Source: DATJLQ01 sp035509415 (lineage in GTDB: Bacteria > Pseudomonadota > Alphaproteobacteria > JACZXZ01). Taken from it: a stretch of 10,321 nucleotides of DNA. Shown here in pieces: positions 7,164-10,321 of this stretch. The notes under the pieces are model-generated. The model did not search any database. It was not told the origin of the DNA and saw only the letters and a list, made by a program, of their open reading frames with translations. The first letter of the stretch is position 1; the number at the start of each line of letters is the position of its first letter. The position numbers and the translations under genes are program-made. The DNA is taken from positions 1-10,321 of the forward strand of contig DATJLQ010000080.1 of NCBI GenBank assembly GCA_035509415.1, in the 5' to 3' direction.

Positions 7164-8557
7164 GGCACAATGCGCCCGCCGGCGCCCGCGAGATAGTCGC
7201 GCGCGCGGCGTTTCCCGTCCTCGACCGCGGGCTGGCCGAAGGGATCGACGCCCATGAGCTCGGCCGCGACGATCGTCTCGAGCATGAAATGCATCATGAG
7301 GGCGCCGAGCGCCTCGGCGTCGGCGCGCGCGAGGGAGAGGACGCGGACCGGCCGGCCGGACGCGGCGAGCGTGTCGTAGGTCGCGCGTTGCTCGGCCGCG
7401 AAGAGATCGCCGAGCGCCTGCCCGGCGAGATAGGCGAGACGCGGATCGCGCGCGAGTGCTTGCTCGACGCGCGGGCCGGTGCCCTCGCGCGCCGCCACCA
7501 GGAGCGTGAACATCTTGTCGCGCGGCCCGTCGAGATAGAGCTGGAGCTGGCTGTGCTGGTCGACCGTCCCCAGCGCCCGCACGGGCGTGGTGCCCTTGCC
7601 GTCCTTCCCCAGGCTCTCGGCCCAGAGTTGGCGGAACCAGAGGCCGAAGGGCGCCAGACGGTCGGCATAGGGCATGAGCACGGTGATCGCGACGCCGCAC
7701 TCGCGCGCGAGGACGACCGAGACCGCGGCCCCCGCCGCGGGCGCAAAGCCGGCCGGCGTCTTGGCCGCCTCGAGGGATGCGAGCACGCTCGCGGCCCCGG
7801 CGCGCACCGCAGCCGGATCGACGCCCGCGATCGCGGCCGGCAGGAGCCCCACGAGCGAGAGGGCGGAGAACCGCCCGCCGAGATCGGGGTCGTGGTCGAG
7901 CACCGAGATGCCCGCGCGTCCGGCGAAGGCGCGGAGCGGATTGTCGCCCGGCTCGGCGACCGCGAGGAAATGCGCGGCCGCCGCGGCCTCGCCCACGCGC
8001 CTGCGGACGGCCGCGTAGGAGACGAGCAGCTGGCCGAGCGTCTCGGCGGTCGCTCCCGACTTCGAGATCGCGAGGAAGCCGGTGCGCGCGAGCGCCTCGC
8101 CCTCGAGGAGTGCGGCGAAAGTCTCGCCGTCCACATTGTCGAGAAAGCGGAGCCGCGGCCGGCCGGGACCGGGAGCGGGAAGATCGCCCGCAAGGGCTGC
8201 GAGCGCGCGCCCGCCCAGGCTCGACCCGCCGGTCCCGAGCACCACGATTTCCTCGAAGCGGCCGGCGAGCGCGCGTGCGTGCGCCTCGATCGCGGCCAGA
8301 TCGTCGCGCCGGCGCGGCAAGCTCAGGATCGACGCGAGCTGCTTCTCGCCCCCGCGCGCAAGCGTCGCCCTGAGGCGCTCGAGGGCCGGCGCGGTCGCGG
8401 CGAGCGTCGCCTCGTAGGCCGCGCGGCTCGCGCCACCCCGGCCGATGCGCTCGGCGAGGCAGGCATCGACGCTTTGGAGGTAGGGTCCCGGGCCGCGCGC
8501 GAAATCGAGCCTCTGGCTCGTCTCCGGGTGGGTCTCCGGCGCGCGCGCGTCTGTCAT
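7160..8557 (-). CDS. pgi: Glucose-6-phosphate isomerase
   Basis: Pgi interconverts glucose 6-phosphate and fructose 6-phosphate in the cytoplasm, serving glycolysis, gluconeogenesis and the entry to the Entner-Doudoroff and pentose routes. At 465 residues it is the short bacterial form, not the roughly 550-residue E. coli type. Two SIS phosphosugar folds are visible: VLGTGGSSLGGRAL (106-119) with the phosphate loop SKSGATAET (165-173), then HDPDLGGRFSALS. Catalytic-site candidates are E314 in WAESLGKDGKG, H335 in GTVDQHSQ and K449 in AVEDGKRRA. The ATG at 8557 has no strong Shine-Dalgarno and starts 11 bp after the lipoprotein stop. The end overlaps mutL by four bases. It is co-directional with ribF, lspA and the lipoprotein gene, and is probably in the same transcript as the lipoprotein and mutL. 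Confidence 0.96.
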
Positions 8558-8568
8558 CGGGCCCGGCG

Positions 8569-9135
8569 TTAGAACAGGTCGCCGAAGATTCCGCCGCTGG
8601 TCCTCTGAATGGTCGGCTTCTGGTCGGTGTTGCTGTTGAAGATCGATTGGAGCCAGCCTTGCGGCTTCTGGGGCGTCGTGGTGCCGACCTGGGACTGGCC
8701 GTTCGAGTTCAGGAGATTTTCGGTGAAGTCCTTGTTCGCGGCGTCGAGATTCTGGGTCTGGCGGTCGACCTGGCTGCGGATGTTGGGCGAGACGTCGGTC
8801 GCTCCCGCATGCTGAAGCAGCGCCGATTCGCCGAGCGAGAGCCCGGCCTTGCGCTGGACGTTGGCCCCCGCCTTCTGCTGGTCGAGGCCGAACACCGACT
8901 GGCGCGCCTGTTGGGCCGCCGTGATGTCGGTGGCGCCGACACCGCTGGTCGCGGGCGGGCGCAAGTTGAAGTCGGGCGGCAGCGTGAGCGGCGGCCGGCG
9001 CACGCTATCGGCGTAGATCGAATCCTGGTTGGTCGGCGCGTCGCCCGGCTCGGTCAGCGCCTTGAAGGTGCTGCAGGCGCCGAGGGCGAGAAGTGCGGCA
9101 AGGGCCGCGAGCGTCGTGAGCGTCTTCCTGTGCAT
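8569..9135 (-). CDS. DUF3035-family outer-membrane lipoprotein (BamF-like)
   Basis: From the ATG at 9135 the product has 188 residues. It begins with a lipoprotein signal peptide: MHRK, a hydrophobic stretch LTTLAALAALLALGA, and a lipobox LGAC with C21 as the lipidated residue. Ser at +2 rather than Asp predicts outer-membrane sorting. The mature part has RRPPLTLPPDFNLRPP (46-61), the signature of DUF3035 proteins. These have been linked to BamF, an alphaproteobacterial accessory subunit of the beta-barrel assembly machine; I recall that link from the literature and cannot verify it here. GESALLQHAGATDVSPNIR (102-120) is a second conserved block. The tail is Gln/Asn-rich and probably disordered. 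ATGs at 9168 and 9141 are possible, but 9135 has AGGA eight bases upstream and the cleanest signal peptide. lspA, whose enzyme should cleave its signal peptide, lies just upstream. Confidence 0.9.
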   Translation of the reverse strand: MHRKTLTTLAALAALLALGACSTFKALTEPGDAPTNQDSIYADSVRRPPLTLPPDFNLRPPATSGVGATDITAAQQARQSVFGLDQQKAGANVQRKAGLSLGESALLQHAGATDVSPNIRSQVDRQTQNLDAANKDFTENLLNSNGQSQVGTTTPQKPQGWLQSIFNSNTDQKPTIQRTSGGIFGDLF

Positions 9136-9159
9136 GGGCATCGTCCTGACCGTCGCGCC

Positions 9160-9205
9160 GGGCGCCATCCTATCCCGCCATTATATCCTATGGGCGCCGG
9201 GCGCC
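9160..9205. repeat. Three direct GGGCGCC heptamers around a TATAAT box
   Basis: On the plus strand GGGCGCC occurs at 9192-9198 and again directly adjoining at 9199-9205. A third copy stands at 9160-9166. The candidate -10 of the lipoprotein gene (9180-9185) lies between the tandem pair and the single copy. Each heptamer contains the self-complementary GGCGCC. The arrangement resembles a repeated operator overlapping the promoter spacer and early transcript, but GGCGCC is not rare in such GC-rich DNA, so binding is only a hypothesis. Confidence 0.5.
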
Positions 9206-9208
9206 GAA
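9180..9208 (-). promoter_or_regulatory. Candidate promoter of the BamF-like lipoprotein / pgi / mutL genes
   Basis: On the minus strand a perfect TATAAT (9180-9185) stands in the 97-bp gap between lspA and the lipoprotein gene. A 17-base spacer would put TTCGGC (9203-9208) at -35, a poor match, so recognition may need an activator or rely mainly on the -10. Transcription would begin near 9173 and leave a leader of about 38 bases before the ATG at 9135, with AGGA at the proper place. In DNA of this GC content an exact TATAAT in a short intergenic gap is unlikely by chance. The promoter would let the three downstream genes be expressed apart from ribF and lspA. Confidence 0.55.
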
Positions 9209-9232
9209 ACCGTCGCCAACCCCCGGGTCGAG

Positions 9233-9751
9233 CTAGTTTTTAGGCCTTTCGCGGCCGGCAAACAAGGATTCCGCGACCAGCATCGCGACCCCCACCGTGA
9301 TCGCCGAGTCGGCGACGTTGAAGGCCGGCCAGTGGAGCGCACCCCAATGGAAATCGATGAAATCGGTGACGCGCGCCGTGCGCACCCGGTCGACCACGTT
9401 GCCGACCGCCCCACCCGCGATCCCCCCCACGCAGAGCGAGACCCAAAGGCTCCTGGCGCGCCATTGCCAGAGAAACAGCGCCACGACGATCGCCAGGGCG
9501 AGTGCCGCGAGGAGCCAGGGTGCGGCCGTCCCTTCGAGCTGCAGCATGCCGAAGCTCACCCCCGGATTGCGCGCGAGCACGAGATTAAGGAAGGGGGCGA
9601 GCTCGATGATGCGCGGCGGCCGCATCACCACGTCGAGGATGAGCCACTTGGTGAGCTGGTCGAGGACGAGCACGAGAATCGCGAGCGCCACGGCGAGCGC
9701 CGTACGCGTGCCGCGTCCCGTCGATGGAACGCGCGGATCGGCGCTCGTCAC
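9233..9751 (-). CDS. lspA: Lipoprotein signal peptidase (signal peptidase II)
   Basis: LspA is the inner-membrane aspartyl protease that removes signal peptides from diacylglyceryl-modified prolipoproteins. The 172-residue product has the four expected membrane segments at about 17-36, 76-95, 103-120 and 147-165. The catalytic pair is present: D121 in GNVVDR and D148 in FNVADSAI. DQLTKW (31-36) after the first segment and LVLARNPGVSFGML (57-70) are conserved family blocks. I start it at GTG 9751 because that gives the normal length and the GTG overlaps the ribF TGA as GTGA; the frame stays open further upstream, but that part lies inside ribF. Position next to ribF is conserved widely, although ileS usually stands between them. 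The lipoprotein gene 97 bp downstream encodes a likely substrate. Confidence 0.96.
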   Translation of the reverse strand: MTSADPRVPSTGRGTRTALAVALAILVLVLDQLTKWLILDVVMRPPRIIELAPFLNLVLARNPGVSFGMLQLEGTAAPWLLAALALAIVVALFLWQWRARSLWVSLCVGGIAGGAVGNVVDRVRTARVTDFIDFHWGALHWPAFNVADSAITVGVAMLVAESLFAGRERPKN

Positions 9752-10321
9752 GGCCTTGCCCCCGGCGCCGGCGCTGCAGCGCCGGTTCGCGTATTGCGCT
9801 CCGCCGCGAGGATCGCGCGCGCGCGCCGGCTGTCGTCGCCCATCTGGGCGACCAGCGTCTCGACGGTCTCGAATTTCGCCTCGGCACGGAGATAGTCGAC
9901 CAGCGCCACGCGCAGATGCTTGCCGTAGAGATCCTCCGCGAAGTCGAACAGATGGGCCTCGAGCAGCGGCGTCTTCCCGTCGAACATCGGGCGCACGCCG
10001 AGATTGGCGACGCCGTCGTGCCAATGAATCTCGCTGCCGCGGTCGATCCCGGCGCGCACCGCGTAGATGCCGCGCGCGGGCTCGAGGAACTCGTCGAGGC
10101 CAAGATTGGCTGTCGGATAGCCGAGGCTGCGCCCGCGCTTCTCGCCCGGCTCGACGCGTCCCTCGATCTCCCAGTCGCGCCCGAGGAGGCGCGCCGCGCG
10201 CCGCGGGCTCGCGGCTTTGAGATGGTCGCGGATGCGGGTCGAGGAATAAATCTCGCCCTCGGGCCCCGCGACGCGCTCGAGGCAGGTGACGCCGAAGCCG
10301 AGCGACGCGCCGAGCGCTTGG
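9748..10321 (-). CDS. ribF: Bifunctional riboflavin kinase / FAD synthetase RibF (5' end outside the window)
   Basis: RibF phosphorylates riboflavin to FMN and then adenylates FMN to FAD. Only the last 191 codons are here; the reading frame runs off the window at 10321. The end of the adenylyltransferase domain is seen as GEIYSSTRIRDHL, the nucleotidyltransferase signature (SSTRIR). The flavokinase domain follows with RGRSLGYPTANLGL, where PTAN binds Mg-ATP, then GVANLGVRPMFDG and LEAHLFDFAEDLYG, which includes the probable catalytic Glu. All kinase motifs are intact. The C-terminus ends in an Ala/Pro-rich tail of about 15 residues. Its TGA (9748-9750) overlaps the lspA GTG, so the two are probably translationally coupled. 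The ATP-binding N-terminal half (GxFDGxHxGH) cannot be checked here. Confidence 0.95.
   Translation of the reverse strand, partial: QALGASLGFGVTCLERVAGPEGEIYSSTRIRDHLKAASPRRAARLLGRDWEIEGRVEPGEKRGRSLGYPTANLGLDEFLEPARGIYAVRAGIDRGSEIHWHDGVANLGVRPMFDGKTPLLEAHLFDFAEDLYGKHLRVALVDYLRAEAKFETVETLVAQMGDDSRRARAILAAERNTRTGAAAPAPGARP

Noticed and set aside
7164..7700. Upstream extension of the mutL reading frame
   Set aside because: The frame stays open by chance into pgi, but MutL homology begins exactly at ATG 7163, which overlaps the pgi stop.
7289..8572. 427-codon plus-strand open frame opposite pgi
   Set aside because: It is a shadow frame typical of GC-rich DNA. The translation is low-complexity Arg/Glu/Gly/Ala with no domain, while the minus strand encodes an intact Pgi.
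9752..10024. Longer LspA starting near 10024
   Set aside because: The extra N-terminal residues are a shadow of ribF, rich in Arg and without conservation. GTG 9751 gives the normal family length and a GTGA overlap.

Overview
This window looks like ordinary chromosomal housekeeping DNA from a high-GC alphaproteobacterium, probably a Rhodospirillales- or Hyphomicrobiales-like lineage. The evidence is the base composition, a MutL carrying the endonuclease motif (expected where MutH is absent), a DUF3035/BamF-like lipoprotein beside lspA, the tadA / RluB-type synthase / rsmD neighbourhood, and short palindromic repeats whose arms resemble those scattered through many alphaproteobacterial genomes. 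I see no plasmid, phage, IS, CRISPR, tRNA or rRNA signature. The assignment below class level is inference.

Layout. (1) 1-1516: a complete MBL-fold metallohydrolase gene, then a VOC (glyoxalase-fold) gene that breaks off after about 40 codons at the first of two 98-bp near-identical palindromic repeats (1231-1328 and 1379-1476). (2) 1517-2933, minus strand: a compact probable operon of tadA, a CxxC-containing carboxymuconolactone-decarboxylase/AhpD-like gene, and msrB. (3) 3048-5149, plus strand: a class I glutamine amidotransferase-like peptidase C26 gene, an RsuA/RluB-type rRNA pseudouridine synthase, and rsmD, almost without gaps. (4) 5150-5348: a visibly A/T-richer, gene-free convergent spacer. 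(5) 5349-10321, minus strand: ribF (C-terminal part only), lspA, a BamF-like lipoprotein, pgi and mutL. Overlaps of the GTGA or ATGA type join ribF to lspA and pgi to mutL. A 97-bp gap before the lipoprotein carries a perfect TATAAT.

How the genes fit together. Three genes act on translation components: TadA makes the tRNA wobble inosine, and the pseudouridine synthase and RsmD modify rRNA. The AhpD-like protein and MsrB suggest repair of or defence against oxidative damage. ribF supplies FMN and FAD; lspA processes prolipoproteins, and the adjacent lipoprotein gene makes one of its likely substrates. pgi serves central carbon metabolism and mutL mismatch repair.

I did not find a convincing new biological system. 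The points most worth a second look are the repeat-associated truncation of the VOC gene, the triple GGGCGCC pattern around the TATAAT box, the missing canonical resolving cysteine in MsrB next to a CxxC protein, and the absence of ileS between ribF and lspA.
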